Origin: an uncultured Erysipelotrichaceae bacterium | Lineage (GTDB): Bacteria > Bacillota_I > Bacilli_A > RF39 > UBA660 | Length of the DNA stretch: 31,855 nucleotides | Direction: 5' to 3' | Assembly: GCA_902795755.1 (NCBI GenBank) | Contig: CADBMO010000017.1 | Coordinates: 1 to 31,855 of the forward strand | In this document: piece after piece, positions 22,584 through 30,939 of the stretch | Layout: every line of letters begins with the position of its first letter | Numbering within the stretch: position 1 is the first letter of the stretch | Notes under the pieces: model-generated | What the model was told of the DNA's origin: nothing | What the model saw: the letters and a program-made list of their open reading frames with translations, nothing else | Database searches by the model: none | Translations under genes and position numbers: made by a program

Positions 22584-24078
22584 ATTTATCGTTATTATTT
22601 TCTGGCTTCATTAATGGGAATAATAATACGTCTCTAATTGATGGTTGTTCTGTAAATAACATAATAAGTCTATCTATACCATAACCTATACCACCTGCAG
22701 GAGGCATACCATATTCAAGAGATTCAACGAAGTCATAATCTATATCGTTTGCTTCATCATTACCAAGTTCTCTTTCTTTTATTTGAGCTTCAAATCTTTC
22801 TAATTGGTCAATTGGATCATTTAATTCTGTATATGCATTTGCGCATTCATGACCAGAAATAAATAATTCAAATCTATCAACAAATCTTGGATCTTTTGGA
22901 TTCTTTTTGGTTAATGGTGAAATTTCAATTGGATGACCATATAAGAACGTTGGTTCTATTAAAGTTTCTTCAACGTATTTTTCAAAGAATAAGTTAACAA
23001 CATGTCCAAAGCATTTTTCATGTTCTTCAAGCTCTATGTCATGCTCTTGTGCTAATTTAACTGCTTCTTCATCACTCATTTCTTTACTAAAATCAACACC
23101 TGTTACTTCTTTAATAGCATCAACCATTGATATTCTCTTCCATTTTCCAGCTAAATCTACTTCGTGTCCTAAATAATTAAACTTAGTTTTACCACATACT
23201 TCGTTTGCGATTGTTTGATACATACTTTCAGTTAAATCCATCATACCCTCTAAATCTGAGTATGCTTGATATACTTCCATAAGTGTAAATTCAGGATTGT
23301 GTTGTGGATCCATTCCTTCGTTTCTAAATGTTCTACCAATTTCATAAACACTTTCCATACCACCAACCAACAATCTTTTTAAATGTAATTCTAAAGCAAC
23401 TCTTAAATACATATCTAAATCTTGTGTATTATGATGAGTTATAAATGGTCTTGCAGACGCTCCAGTAAGTAATGTCGTTAGGATTGGAGTTTCAACCTCT
23501 ACAAAACCTCTATTATCTAAAAAGTTTTGAATACATCTAATAATTTTAGGTCTCATAAGCGCTACTTTCATAGCTTCATCATTCATAATTAAATCAACGT
23601 ATCTTCTTCTATATCTTTCTTCCTTATCTTTTAAGCCATGAAATTTTTCAGGTAATGGTCTTAAAGCTTTAACTAAATGAGTATATTCTAAACATTTAAT
23701 AGTAACCTCACCAGTTCTTGTTTTCATAACTTTACCTTTAACACCAACAATATCTCCTATATCTGCGGATTTAAATAAGTTATATGAATCTTCTCCAATA
23801 TCATTTATTGAAATATATATTTGAATAGAACCAGTTTTATCCCTTAATGAAAAGAATGATGCTTTACCCATTTTTCTAATAAACATAATTCTTCCAGCAA
23901 CACTTACTTCATCATTTATATTTTCAAACTCATCATGTTCAACATCTTTATATTTATCCTTTAATTCTTTAGCAAAACTAGATCTTTCATATCTATGACC
24001 AAATGGATCTAATCCTAATTCTTCAAGTTTTTCTTTTTTTCCTCTTCTTACTATTTCTTGTTCACTTAATTCTCTCAT
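22582..24078 (-). CDS. lysS: Lysyl-tRNA synthetase, class II
   Basis: 498-residue class IIb LysRS. The N-terminal OB-fold (about 50-150) binds the anticodon. Motif 2 is FRNEGMDPQHNPEFT and motif 3 is GGIGYGIDRLIMLF, both complete. The ATG at 24078 is chosen over an in-frame TTG at 24087 because AAGGAG abuts the TTG and is nine bases from the ATG. No T-box is seen upstream. In B. subtilis lysS lies elsewhere, so its presence here is a local rearrangement. Confidence 0.96.
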   Translation of the reverse strand: MRELSEQEIVRRGKKEKLEELGLDPFGHRYERSSFAKELKDKYKDVEHDEFENINDEVSVAGRIMFIRKMGKASFFSLRDKTGSIQIYISINDIGEDSYNLFKSADIGDIVGVKGKVMKTRTGEVTIKCLEYTHLVKALRPLPEKFHGLKDKEERYRRRYVDLIMNDEAMKVALMRPKIIRCIQNFLDNRGFVEVETPILTTLLTGASARPFITHHNTQDLDMYLRVALELHLKRLLVGGMESVYEIGRTFRNEGMDPQHNPEFTLMEVYQAYSDLEGMMDLTESMYQTIANEVCGKTKFNYLGHEVDLAGKWKRISMVDAIKEVTGVDFSKEMSDEEAVKLAQEHDIELEEHEKCFGHVVNLFFEKYVEETLIEPTFLYGHPIEISPLTKKNPKDPRFVDRFELFISGHECANAYTELNDPIDQLERFEAQIKERELGNDEANDIDYDFVESLEYGMPPAGGIGYGIDRLIMLFTEQPSIRDVLLFPLMKPENNNDK

Positions 24079-24101
24079 GCTTTTCAACTCCTTGGTGTAA
24101 T

Positions 24102-24110
24102 ATTATATCA
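24102..24110 (-). promoter_or_regulatory. Extended -10 promoter of lysS
   Basis: Minus-strand TGATATAAT, 23 bases before the lysS ATG; no good -35. Confidence 0.6.
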
Positions 24111-24127
24111 TATAATTGTATTTTTAT

Positions 24128-24913
24128 TTATTTTTTTTCACATATATAGCCTTGCTTTTTCAAATCTTTTTCAAGTTTTTTAAATGTAGTATTAGATTTT
24201 AGCTTAACATAACTAAGTGGCGTTGTTCTATCATTGTTTTTATCTACCACTTTAAAATCTATTTTAGTAATATCATAAAAACTATATATTTTAACGTATT
24301 CATCAGTTGTTTCTAATATATGTGTGTATCCTGGCATACCATTAGAATTAACTATTACCGGTAATTTTTCTTCTTTTACATAACTAAGCTGGCTTTTAAA
24401 CTCATCATTTAGTGCAGTATATGTATACTCTCCTTGAATATAGGTTAAATTACCATTTTTATGTGCAATTATATAAGTATCTTGTATCTTATATCCATCA
24501 TCTTTAGCATTATAACTACATTCAACTATTTTCTCTTTATTAGTAAGTACTATAATAAAAGCCGTGCCAATAATAAACATTAAGATAAGAGATAAAATTG
24601 CATACATTCCATATTTGCTTTTTTTAACTTCAGTATTAACAACTATCGGTTCACTAAAATAATCTTTTTTATCCTTATTTTCATCATAATTTGGATATAC
24701 AAAATGACTATTATGTTCTTCTTTAACATCTTCTTTTGAAGTATCATCACTATACTTTGCGATTTTTACACTACCTTCACCATCTTCATATAATTTTTTT
24801 TCAGTGTTTTTTAACTCGTTTTTATTTAACTCTTTTTCTTCTTCATTAGTTAAGAAAGGTTCATCAAAAATATCTTCTAAAGCTTTTTCGACATCATTTT
24901 TCTTATTATCCAT
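24128..24913 (-). CDS. Single-pass membrane protein with Cys-bounded extracellular domain (paralog B)
   Basis: 261 residues with the same plan as the 20255..20992 protein: long acidic cytoplasmic N terminus (1-98), one membrane segment (about 102-124), and an extracellular domain that starts ECSYNAKDDG (C132) and ends KKQGYIC (C258). The shared CSY start, Y-rich middle and GYxC end suggest duplication or a common family; the cytoplasmic parts do not match. No signal peptidase or lipobox is visible, so it is N-in, C-out. AAGGAGGGG precedes the ATG. Function unknown. Confidence 0.75.
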   Translation of the reverse strand: MDNKKNDVEKALEDIFDEPFLTNEEEKELNKNELKNTEKKLYEDGEGSVKIAKYSDDTSKEDVKEEHNSHFVYPNYDENKDKKDYFSEPIVVNTEVKKSKYGMYAILSLILMFIIGTAFIIVLTNKEKIVECSYNAKDDGYKIQDTYIIAHKNGNLTYIQGEYTYTALNDEFKSQLSYVKEEKLPVIVNSNGMPGYTHILETTDEYVKIYSFYDITKIDFKVVDKNNDRTTPLSYVKLKSNTTFKKLEKDLKKQGYICEKK

Positions 24914-24953
24914 GTTCCCCTCCTTGTATCGTTATAAGTATAACAAAAAAATA

Positions 24954-24980
24954 AAAAAAAATAAAGTTATTTAATAACTT
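24954..24980 (-). terminator. Terminator of the DUF421 gene
   Basis: AAGTTAT/ATAACTT stem with a three-base loop, including the stop codon and followed on the minus strand by a long T run broken by single As. Confidence 0.7.
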
Positions 24981-25608
24981 CATCTTTTTTTATAATATAC
25001 AAAGTATCTTTTTTATAAAAAGCATAAAAAATATCATAAATACTAATACCCTTATTTGTGAGAATTTTATTTAACCAAATTCTATTTTTATTAATATCTA
25101 ATAAATTCTTATCATTTACCGTTCCGTCAAGTATTATAGGTAATGGGTATGATTTATCATAATCATCTTTTTTAAATACCGATAGTTTACCACTAGTCTC
25201 TAGAATAGCAAATTCCACGTTATCTATGCTTCTAATATCTTTTTCTCTAAGTTGTAGTAGTAAGTCATCTAATGAGTATCTTTGATCCATCATATTTTTA
25301 AAATTAATTATTCCATTTTTTATAATTATAGTTGGTTTACCATCTATAAGGTCCCTAAACTTAGTACTTTTAAGTGATATTTTTGATATTATTATTTGAA
25401 GCATTACTAAAGTAAATACCGGTATTAATTGCATAATAAAATTATCTTTATTTTCAAGTGCTAATGCTACTAATTCAGCAATTAAAATAAACACTACTAA
25501 ATCAAATGTCCCCAATTGACCAACTTCTCTTTTACCTAATATTCTAAATATTACAGCAACTAATATATATATAATAATAGTTTTTATTAATATAGAAAAA
25601 ATAGTCAT
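24967..25608 (-). CDS. DUF421 (YetF/YrbG-like) membrane protein
   Basis: 213 residues. Three hydrophobic helices (about 5-80) carry the family signature RILGKREVGQLGTFDLVVF, followed by the cytoplasmic DUF421 domain (KPTIIIKNGIINFKNM, DDLLLQLREKDIRSIDNVEFAILETSGKLSVF). Family members are membrane proteins, some induced in sporulation or stress, with unclear function. GGTGAT precedes the ATG. In B. subtilis the paralog yrbG is found in this same neighbourhood, between yrzE and spoVB, which supports descent from that block. Confidence 0.88.
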   Translation of the reverse strand: MTIFSILIKTIIIYILVAVIFRILGKREVGQLGTFDLVVFILIAELVALALENKDNFIMQLIPVFTLVMLQIIISKISLKSTKFRDLIDGKPTIIIKNGIINFKNMMDQRYSLDDLLLQLREKDIRSIDNVEFAILETSGKLSVFKKDDYDKSYPLPIILDGTVNDKNLLDINKNRIWLNKILTNKGISIYDIFYAFYKKDTLYIIKKDEVIK

Positions 25609-25679
25609 ATAATCACCATTATTATTATGTTGTCTTCATATTTTTTTATTCAAATAATAATATTTATTAGAGGTGAATT

Positions 25680-26039
25680 ATGAAAAAATACTTAAAACCA
25701 TTTTTATGTCTGTTTTTTATAGTATTAATAGGATTAATACCAGTATCTATTTTATACTATTTTAATATATTTTCAGATAAAATAACAAATTATTTATTAT
25801 GGTTAATAATGATTGTATCTATTGTAATTGGATCTTATAAATTTAGCTACAACATGAAATATAAAGGAATTGTTAATGGAATTATATTCTTTATAATAAC
25901 ATTTTTAATTTTGTTATTACTTAATCTAATTATGAAACCTAATATGAGTAAAACAACGATAATATATGGTTTATTTTTACTTTTATCTAGCATAATTGGA
26001 GGAATAATTGGTAAAAATGCAAAAACGGATGATAATTAG
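25680..26039 (+). CDS. TIGR04086 family membrane protein (YrzE-like)
   Basis: 119 residues with four hydrophobic helices (about 7-29, 38-54, 63-85 and 93-112) and a short charged tail. The pattern, with the final SSIIGGIIGKNAK, fits the TIGR04086 (YrzE) family found near tgt and secDF in Firmicutes. Function unknown. AGAGGTG before the ATG supports the start. It stands on the opposite strand to its neighbours and its stop overlaps that of tgt, unlike B. subtilis yrzE, so it has probably been inverted locally. Confidence 0.75.
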   Translation: MKKYLKPFLCLFFIVLIGLIPVSILYYFNIFSDKITNYLLWLIMIVSIVIGSYKFSYNMKYKGIVNGIIFFIITFLILLLLNLIMKPNMSKTTIIYGLFLLLSSIIGGIIGKNAKTDDN

Positions 26040-26050
26040 CATCCGTTTTT
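26021..26050. terminator. Bidirectional terminator with both stop codons in its loop
   Basis: Perfect 11-bp stem AAAAACGGATG/CATCCGTTTTT with an eight-base loop. The tgt stop (26036-26038) and the plus-strand stop (26037-26039) overlap inside the loop. T tracts occur on both strands. Confidence 0.85.
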
Positions 26051-27157
26051 ATATTTACTAATAAATTCATTTTTAAATTCATTAAATCTATCTTCTTTAA
26101 TTGCATCTCTAATATCTTCTGTTAATTTAATTAAAAATCTAATATTATGAATTGATAACAATCTTCCACCATTTGTTTCATTTGATGTTATTAAATGCCT
26201 TACATATGCTTTTGTATAATTTTTACAAGTATAGCAATCACATTCATCATCAAGTGGTGTAAAATCTTCTTTAAATCTAGCATTTTTAACATTTACTCTT
26301 CCATGACTTGTAAAAAAGTTACCGTGTCTTGCAATTCGCGTTGGAAGCACACAATCAAACATATCTATACCACGCTCTACCCCCTCTAATATATCAATAG
26401 GTTCTCCAACGCCCATTAAATATCTTGGTTTATCTTCGGGTAAATACGCTGTAGCATAAGTTATCATATTGTACATTATATCTTTTGGTTCTCCAACAGA
26501 AGTACCACCAATTGAATATCCATCAAAATCCATTTTAACAGTTTCAATGGCACTTTCTTTTCTTAAATCTTCAAATTCCCCGCCTTGTACTATACCAAAT
26601 AGTGATTGATTATCATTTTTATGTACGTCTTTACCACGTTTTGCCCAGCGAAGAGTCCTTCTCATAGATTCTTCAATATATTTTCTAGTAGCAGGATATG
26701 GTGCACATTCATCAAAGCTCATAGCTATATCAGAATCTAATTTATTTTGTATTTCAATAGACTTTTCAGGAGTTAGAAGTAGATTTCTCCCATCAATATG
26801 ACTTTTAAATTTAACTCCTTCTTCAGTAATATCTTTAGGCTTAGCAAGTGAAAATACTTGGAATCCACCTGAATCAGTAAGTGTTGGACCATCATAGTTC
26901 ATAAATTTGTTTAAACCGCCTGCTTTATTTACTACATCTTCACCTGGTCTAAGCCACAAATGATATGTATTTGAAAGAACTACTGCACTATTACATGCCT
27001 TTAACTCTTCTGGCATTAATGTTTTAACGTTTGCAAGCGTTCCAACAGGCATAAACATAGGAGTATCAAATGTTCCATGATTAGTAATTAATTTACCTAA
27101 TCTTATATTTTTATTACCATTATCATTTTTTATTAATTCATATTTAATCTTTCCCAT
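26036..27157 (-). CDS. tgt: Queuine tRNA-ribosyltransferase (TGT)
   Basis: 373-residue enzyme exchanging G34 of GUN-anticodon tRNAs for preQ1. DSGGFQ at about residues 95-100 carries the general-acid Asp, FDCVLPTRIARHG carries the nucleophile, and CDCYTCKNYTKAYVRH near the C terminus supplies the CxCxxC...H zinc site. The ATG at 27157 is used because AGGAGG lies just upstream; the longer frame passes through queA stop and this site. It follows queA by eight bases, so both queuosine enzymes are co-expressed. Confidence 0.96.
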   Translation of the reverse strand: MGKIKYELIKNDNGNKNIRLGKLITNHGTFDTPMFMPVGTLANVKTLMPEELKACNSAVVLSNTYHLWLRPGEDVVNKAGGLNKFMNYDGPTLTDSGGFQVFSLAKPKDITEEGVKFKSHIDGRNLLLTPEKSIEIQNKLDSDIAMSFDECAPYPATRKYIEESMRRTLRWAKRGKDVHKNDNQSLFGIVQGGEFEDLRKESAIETVKMDFDGYSIGGTSVGEPKDIMYNMITYATAYLPEDKPRYLMGVGEPIDILEGVERGIDMFDCVLPTRIARHGNFFTSHGRVNVKNARFKEDFTPLDDECDCYTCKNYTKAYVRHLITSNETNGGRLLSIHNIRFLIKLTEDIRDAIKEDRFNEFKNEFISKYKNGC

Positions 27158-27165
27158 TATTCCTC

Positions 27166-28185
27166 CTATTTTATAAACATACAATCACCAAATGAAAAGA
27201 ATCTGTATTTTTCATCCACGGCGTGTTTATATGCATTTAATATATTATCTTTACCGGCTAATGCACTAACAAGCATTACCAATGTTGATTTTGGTAAATG
27301 AAAGTTTGTTAATAAACAATCTATTGCCTTAAATTTATATCCTGGATATATAAATATATTAGTATTGCCACTTTGTTCTTTGAATTTGCCATTAATACAT
27401 ACTGTCTCAAGTACCCTTGTTGATGTAGTTCCAACCGCAATTATTCTATTGCCATTTTTCTTTGTATTATTTAAAATATCTGCGGTTTCCTTGCTTATTG
27501 TATAGTATTCTGAGTGCATTTCATGTTTTGTAACATCACTAACACTAACAGGTCTAAATGTGCCAAGTCCAACATGTAAAGTAACGTACACAATATTTAC
27601 ACCCTTTTCTTTTATTTTATTTAATACACTATCAGTAAAGTGAAGACCTGCCGTAGGTGCTGCTGCACTACCAGGATTTTTAGCATAAACAGTTTGGTAC
27701 CTATCTTTATCATTTAATTTTTCTGTAATATATGGAGGAAGTGGCATTTCTCCTAACCGATCCAATAATTCTAAGAATATACCTTTATACATGAATTTAT
27801 AATGTCTTATTCCGTCCTCTCCAACAAATACACACTCACATGATAATTCATCTGAAAACTTTATTATTGTTCCTATTTTAACTCTTTTAGCAGGTTTAGT
27901 AAGACATTCCCACGTATCATTACCTAAATCCTTTAACATTAATACTTCTATAATGGCACCTGTATCTTCTTTTGTACCTATTATTCTAGCTGGTATAACT
28001 TTTGTATCATTTAAAACTAAGCAATCACCCTTGCTTAAATAATTAATAATATCAGTGAACTTTTTATCTTCATATTTACCAGTATTTTTATCTAAAACAA
28101 GCATTTTAGATGAATCTCTTTTTGCAAGTGGTGTTTGTGCAATTAAATTTTTAGGAAGTTCATAATCAAATTCATCTGTTTTCAT
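27166..28185 (-). CDS. queA: S-adenosylmethionine:tRNA ribosyltransferase-isomerase
   Basis: 339-residue QueA, which transfers the ribosyl part of SAM to preQ1 in tRNA to form epoxyqueuosine. Family landmarks are FDYELPKNLIAQTP at the N terminus, VLNDTKVIPARIIG, GSAAAPTAGLHFT and HVGLGTFRPV. Length is normal. GGAGTG before the ATG supports the start. It has its own promoter, placed after the unknown 320-residue gene, so queA-tgt can be expressed apart from ruvAB. Confidence 0.96.
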   Translation of the reverse strand: MKTDEFDYELPKNLIAQTPLAKRDSSKMLVLDKNTGKYEDKKFTDIINYLSKGDCLVLNDTKVIPARIIGTKEDTGAIIEVLMLKDLGNDTWECLTKPAKRVKIGTIIKFSDELSCECVFVGEDGIRHYKFMYKGIFLELLDRLGEMPLPPYITEKLNDKDRYQTVYAKNPGSAAAPTAGLHFTDSVLNKIKEKGVNIVYVTLHVGLGTFRPVSVSDVTKHEMHSEYYTISKETADILNNTKKNGNRIIAVGTTSTRVLETVCINGKFKEQSGNTNIFIYPGYKFKAIDCLLTNFHLPKSTLVMLVSALAGKDNILNAYKHAVDEKYRFFSFGDCMFIK

Positions 28186-28202
28186 AAAATCACTCCAATA
28201 TA

Positions 28203-28230
28203 AAAGTATAATACTTGGATATTATACTTT
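28203..28230 (-). other. Hairpin overlapping the queA promoter
   Basis: Perfect 11-bp inverted repeat AAAGTATAATA/TATTATACTTT with a six-base loop between the 320-residue gene and queA. One arm contains the queA -10 box. It could be a weak terminator for the upstream gene (only a TTTT tract follows), a protein-binding palindrome, or both. Confidence 0.5.
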
Positions 28231-28249
28231 ATTTTTATCTAAATATCAA
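28221..28249 (-). promoter_or_regulatory. queA-tgt promoter
   Basis: Minus strand: TTGATA (28244-28249), 17-base spacer, TATAAT (28221-28226). Start of transcription would be in the loop of the inverted repeat. Confidence 0.65.
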
Positions 28250-28252
28250 TTC

Positions 28253-29215
28253 TTATTTAAAACGTCTTTTATTATTTGTATAGTATTTTATCGTATCAAA
28301 AATATTATTAAGTTTATCTAATAACAATTGATCACTCATCCATATACTTTTTAATTTATCAAAACATTCTTTTTGGACATTTTTATCAATTGAATATAAA
28401 ACATTTTCAATCGAATCAAGCAATTCTTTTAATTCTTCTTTATTCATACCAGACGGTTCTATATCAAATGTAAAATATATTTCTGCTTGATCCCTTAATT
28501 TTTTTGCAAATGATTTTGGTTCGAAAATTCCTATATTAAACGTATCATTTCTTTCTTCTTTATTTTTTACATATGAATCAATTGTAGAATTTGTAATTTT
28601 TTCAAGTAATACTTCTCTATTTTTCAAATATTTTTCTTTAGTATTTACACCACAGTAATAATCTAAATCTTCATTTATTGATAATATAGTCGTAATTAAT
28701 GTTAGATTATTTTTGCATGTATCTTTTACTTTTTTAAATAACTCTTGATTGATTATTAAATCACAACTGTGATTTAAATACTTAGCATCAACTCCACAAC
28801 TACTTTTATCATAGATATTAATTGCATAACTAACATCTTCATCACTTAATGAAATAAATCTGTTTTGATAAATATTATATAGGTTAAAAAAGTATAAAAT
28901 TATTAATGTATCATTTAAAATATCTTCTATTTCATTATTTTCGTTTTTAAAATATGTTTCAATTTTTTTGACAAAAGATTTTACTTGATTAATATCTACA
29001 TTATTTTTTAATAACAAATTATAGGCTGAATCAAAACCCTTTTTAAAAGTTTCAATATCTTTTTTATTTGGGTGTTCATCATACTCATCACTATACCAAT
29101 CATCATTATATAAATCATTATAGTTGATACTTATAATATCCTTATATTTTTTTAATATTTCTTCTTTTTCATTTTTTAGATTCAATGAATCTTCAAATTT
29201 AATAACATTTGACAT
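28253..29215 (-). CDS. Hypothetical protein between ruvB and queA
   Basis: 320 residues, soluble, acidic and predicted mostly helical, with no recognised domain, catalytic motif, signal or membrane segment. An early Tyr/Asp/Glu-rich patch (about residues 36-51, YNDDWYSDEYDEHP) and three cysteines in the middle stand out. Its ATG overlaps the ruvB stop by one base (TAATG), so it belongs to the LexA-controlled ruvAB unit. It interrupts the conserved ruvB-queA adjacency. A DNA-damage role is possible from regulation alone. Confidence 0.75.
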   Translation of the reverse strand: MSNVIKFEDSLNLKNEKEEILKKYKDIISINYNDLYNDDWYSDEYDEHPNKKDIETFKKGFDSAYNLLLKNNVDINQVKSFVKKIETYFKNENNEIEDILNDTLIILYFFNLYNIYQNRFISLSDEDVSYAINIYDKSSCGVDAKYLNHSCDLIINQELFKKVKDTCKNNLTLITTILSINEDLDYYCGVNTKEKYLKNREVLLEKITNSTIDSYVKNKEERNDTFNIGIFEPKSFAKKLRDQAEIYFTFDIEPSGMNKEELKELLDSIENVLYSIDKNVQKECFDKLKSIWMSDQLLLDKLNNIFDTIKYYTNNKRRFK

Positions 29216-30216
29216 TATTTATTCTCCCTGTCTATATTTAGATGTTTATATGCTAAATCAGTTACTACTCGCCCTCTTGGAGTTCTTTTTAAATATCCTA
29301 TTTGCATTAAATAAGGTTCACACACATCCTCAATTGTAGAAACTTCTTCTCCTATTGCTGCAGCAATAGCATCTATTCCAACTGGGCCACCGTTAAACTT
29401 ATAAATAATTGTTTTTAATAACTCATAGTCAACTACATCCAAACCATGTTTATCAACCTTTAAAGAATCAAGAGCCATTTTAGTAATGTCAAGAGTAATA
29501 GTACCATCTCCCTTAACAAGCGCAAAATCACTTACTCTTTTAAGTAATCTATTTGCAATACGAGGTGTTCTTCTACATCTATTTGCTAATTCTTTAGCAG
29601 CATTATCATTAATTTCTAGTTCTAATACCCTTGAAGATCTTTTAATAATTTCAGTTATTTCATCTATTGAATAATAATTCAATTTAGAAACTATACCAAA
29701 TCTGTCTCTAAGGGGTGCTGATAAATCACCTGCTCTTGTTGTTGCACCAACTAAAGTAAAACGTGGTAAATCAATCCTTAAATTACGATTAGATCCGTCT
29801 CCACCAACAATAATATCTAATTTAAAATCTTCCATAGCAGAATATAGTATTTCTTCAACAAACCTTGGTATACGATGTATTTCATCTATAAATAGTACAT
29901 CACCTTCTTCTAACGAAGATAATAATGCCGCTAAGTCCCCAGACTTTTCAATGGTTGGACCTGATGCTGTTTTTATGTTTGCACCCATCTCATTTGCTAT
30001 TACGTATGAAAGTGTTGTTTTACCAAGACCAGGTGGACCATATAACAATACATGATCTAATGATTGATTTCTAATTTTAGCTGCTTCCATAAAGACTTTT
30101 AAATTATCAATTATATCTTTTTGACCAATATACTCTGAAATTGTTTGTGGTCTAATTGTTGTCTCAAAACCATCCTCTTTTAATTTGTCAGCTGTAATTA
30201 ATCTATTATCCATCAT
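29215..30216 (-). CDS. ruvB: Holliday junction branch migration helicase RuvB
   Basis: 333-residue AAA+ motor of the RuvABC resolvasome. Walker A GPPGLGKTT is at residues 60-68 and Walker B DEIHR at 111-115; the sensor GATTRAGDLSAPLRDRFG and the C-terminal winged helix (YLMQIGYLKRTPRGR) follow. Length is normal. Two consecutive ATGs follow AAAGGAGG; the second (30213) has the better six-base spacing, so the start may be one codon shorter. It lies 21 bases after ruvA. Confidence 0.97.
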   Translation of the reverse strand: MMDNRLITADKLKEDGFETTIRPQTISEYIGQKDIIDNLKVFMEAAKIRNQSLDHVLLYGPPGLGKTTLSYVIANEMGANIKTASGPTIEKSGDLAALLSSLEEGDVLFIDEIHRIPRFVEEILYSAMEDFKLDIIVGGDGSNRNLRIDLPRFTLVGATTRAGDLSAPLRDRFGIVSKLNYYSIDEITEIIKRSSRVLELEINDNAAKELANRCRRTPRIANRLLKRVSDFALVKGDGTITLDITKMALDSLKVDKHGLDVVDYELLKTIIYKFNGGPVGIDAIAAAIGEEVSTIEDVCEPYLMQIGYLKRTPRGRVVTDLAYKHLNIDRENK

Positions 30217-30237
30217 GTTCCTCCTTTATCATAAAAC

Positions 30238-30786
30238 TTATTTTAATAGTAACTTTAAAGCATCTTTAACTTGCTGTTCTAAAGTTTTATTTACATCAAT
30301 GCTAGGAAGTATTTTATTAATATCAGTTTGTTTATATCCAAGTGATTTAAGTGTCTCAGTAAGCTCTGTGTAATCAATTTTATTTTCGCCTTCAGCATTA
30401 GCTAATTTACCTTTTAAATCAAGAATTATTTGTCTTGCTACTTTATCACCTATTTTTGGAAATTTTTTAAGATAACTAATGTTACCTGCCTCAATTGCAA
30501 TCAATATTTCATCTTTATCACCAGTAAGCATAGGCAGTGTCATCTTACATCCTAATCCCTTAACACTTATTAATTTTAAAAACAAGTCCTTATCATCGAG
30601 TGATTTAAAACCATATAATGTATTTTCGTCTTCCCTAATTTGTTGATATATATAAATAGTATATTCTTTATTAACTTTATATTCATAAGGGTTTGCAACG
30701 TATATTAAATAACCTATACCATTATTTTCTATTACTACATAAGATGGCTCAATAATTGTTATAATGCCTTTAATATATGAATACAT
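30238..30786 (-). CDS. ruvA: Holliday junction binding protein RuvA
   Basis: 182-residue RuvA, the tetramer that holds the four-way junction open for RuvB. Domain I is an OB fold (MYSYIKGIITIIEPSYVVIE), domain II has helix-hairpin-helix motifs (LISVKGLGCKMTLPML and LKKFPKIGDKVARQII), and the C-terminal domain III (about 135-182) binds RuvB. GGAGG stands seven bases before the ATG. It is the first gene of the unit and is preceded by a LexA-type operator. Confidence 0.95.
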   Translation of the reverse strand: MYSYIKGIITIIEPSYVVIENNGIGYLIYVANPYEYKVNKEYTIYIYQQIREDENTLYGFKSLDDKDLFLKLISVKGLGCKMTLPMLTGDKDEILIAIEAGNISYLKKFPKIGDKVARQIILDLKGKLANAEGENKIDYTELTETLKSLGYKQTDINKILPSIDVNKTLEQQVKDALKLLLK

Positions 30787-30815
30787 ATTATCGCCTCCGT
30801 ATCATGTATAATATA

Positions 30816-30844
30816 ATTTTATCACGAACAAACGTTTTTGTAAA
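30816..30844 (-). promoter_or_regulatory. ruvAB promoter
   Basis: Minus strand: TTTACA (30839-30844), 17-base spacer, TAAAAT (30816-30821) with extended TGA. The spacer is almost filled by the LexA operator. Confidence 0.75.
30825..30838. promoter_or_regulatory. LexA (DinR) SOS box
   Basis: CGAACAAACGTTTT matches the Firmicutes LexA consensus CGAACRNRYGTTYC at 13 of 14 positions. It sits exactly between the -35 and -10 of the ruvAB promoter, where a bound repressor would block polymerase. Confidence 0.85.
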
Positions 30845-30905
30845 TTGTATTTATAATTTAATGATTCATTTACAGTTTTATTGTTAAACAAAACTTTAAA
30901 AAACC

Positions 30906-30939
30906 CTCGAAAAAAAGTGAAAATTATTTTTTCACTTTT
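30906..30939 (-). terminator. Terminator of the Ham1-family gene
   Basis: AAAAGTGAAAA/TTTTCACTTTT stem with a five-base loop including the stop codon, followed by more Ts on the minus strand. Confidence 0.75.
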
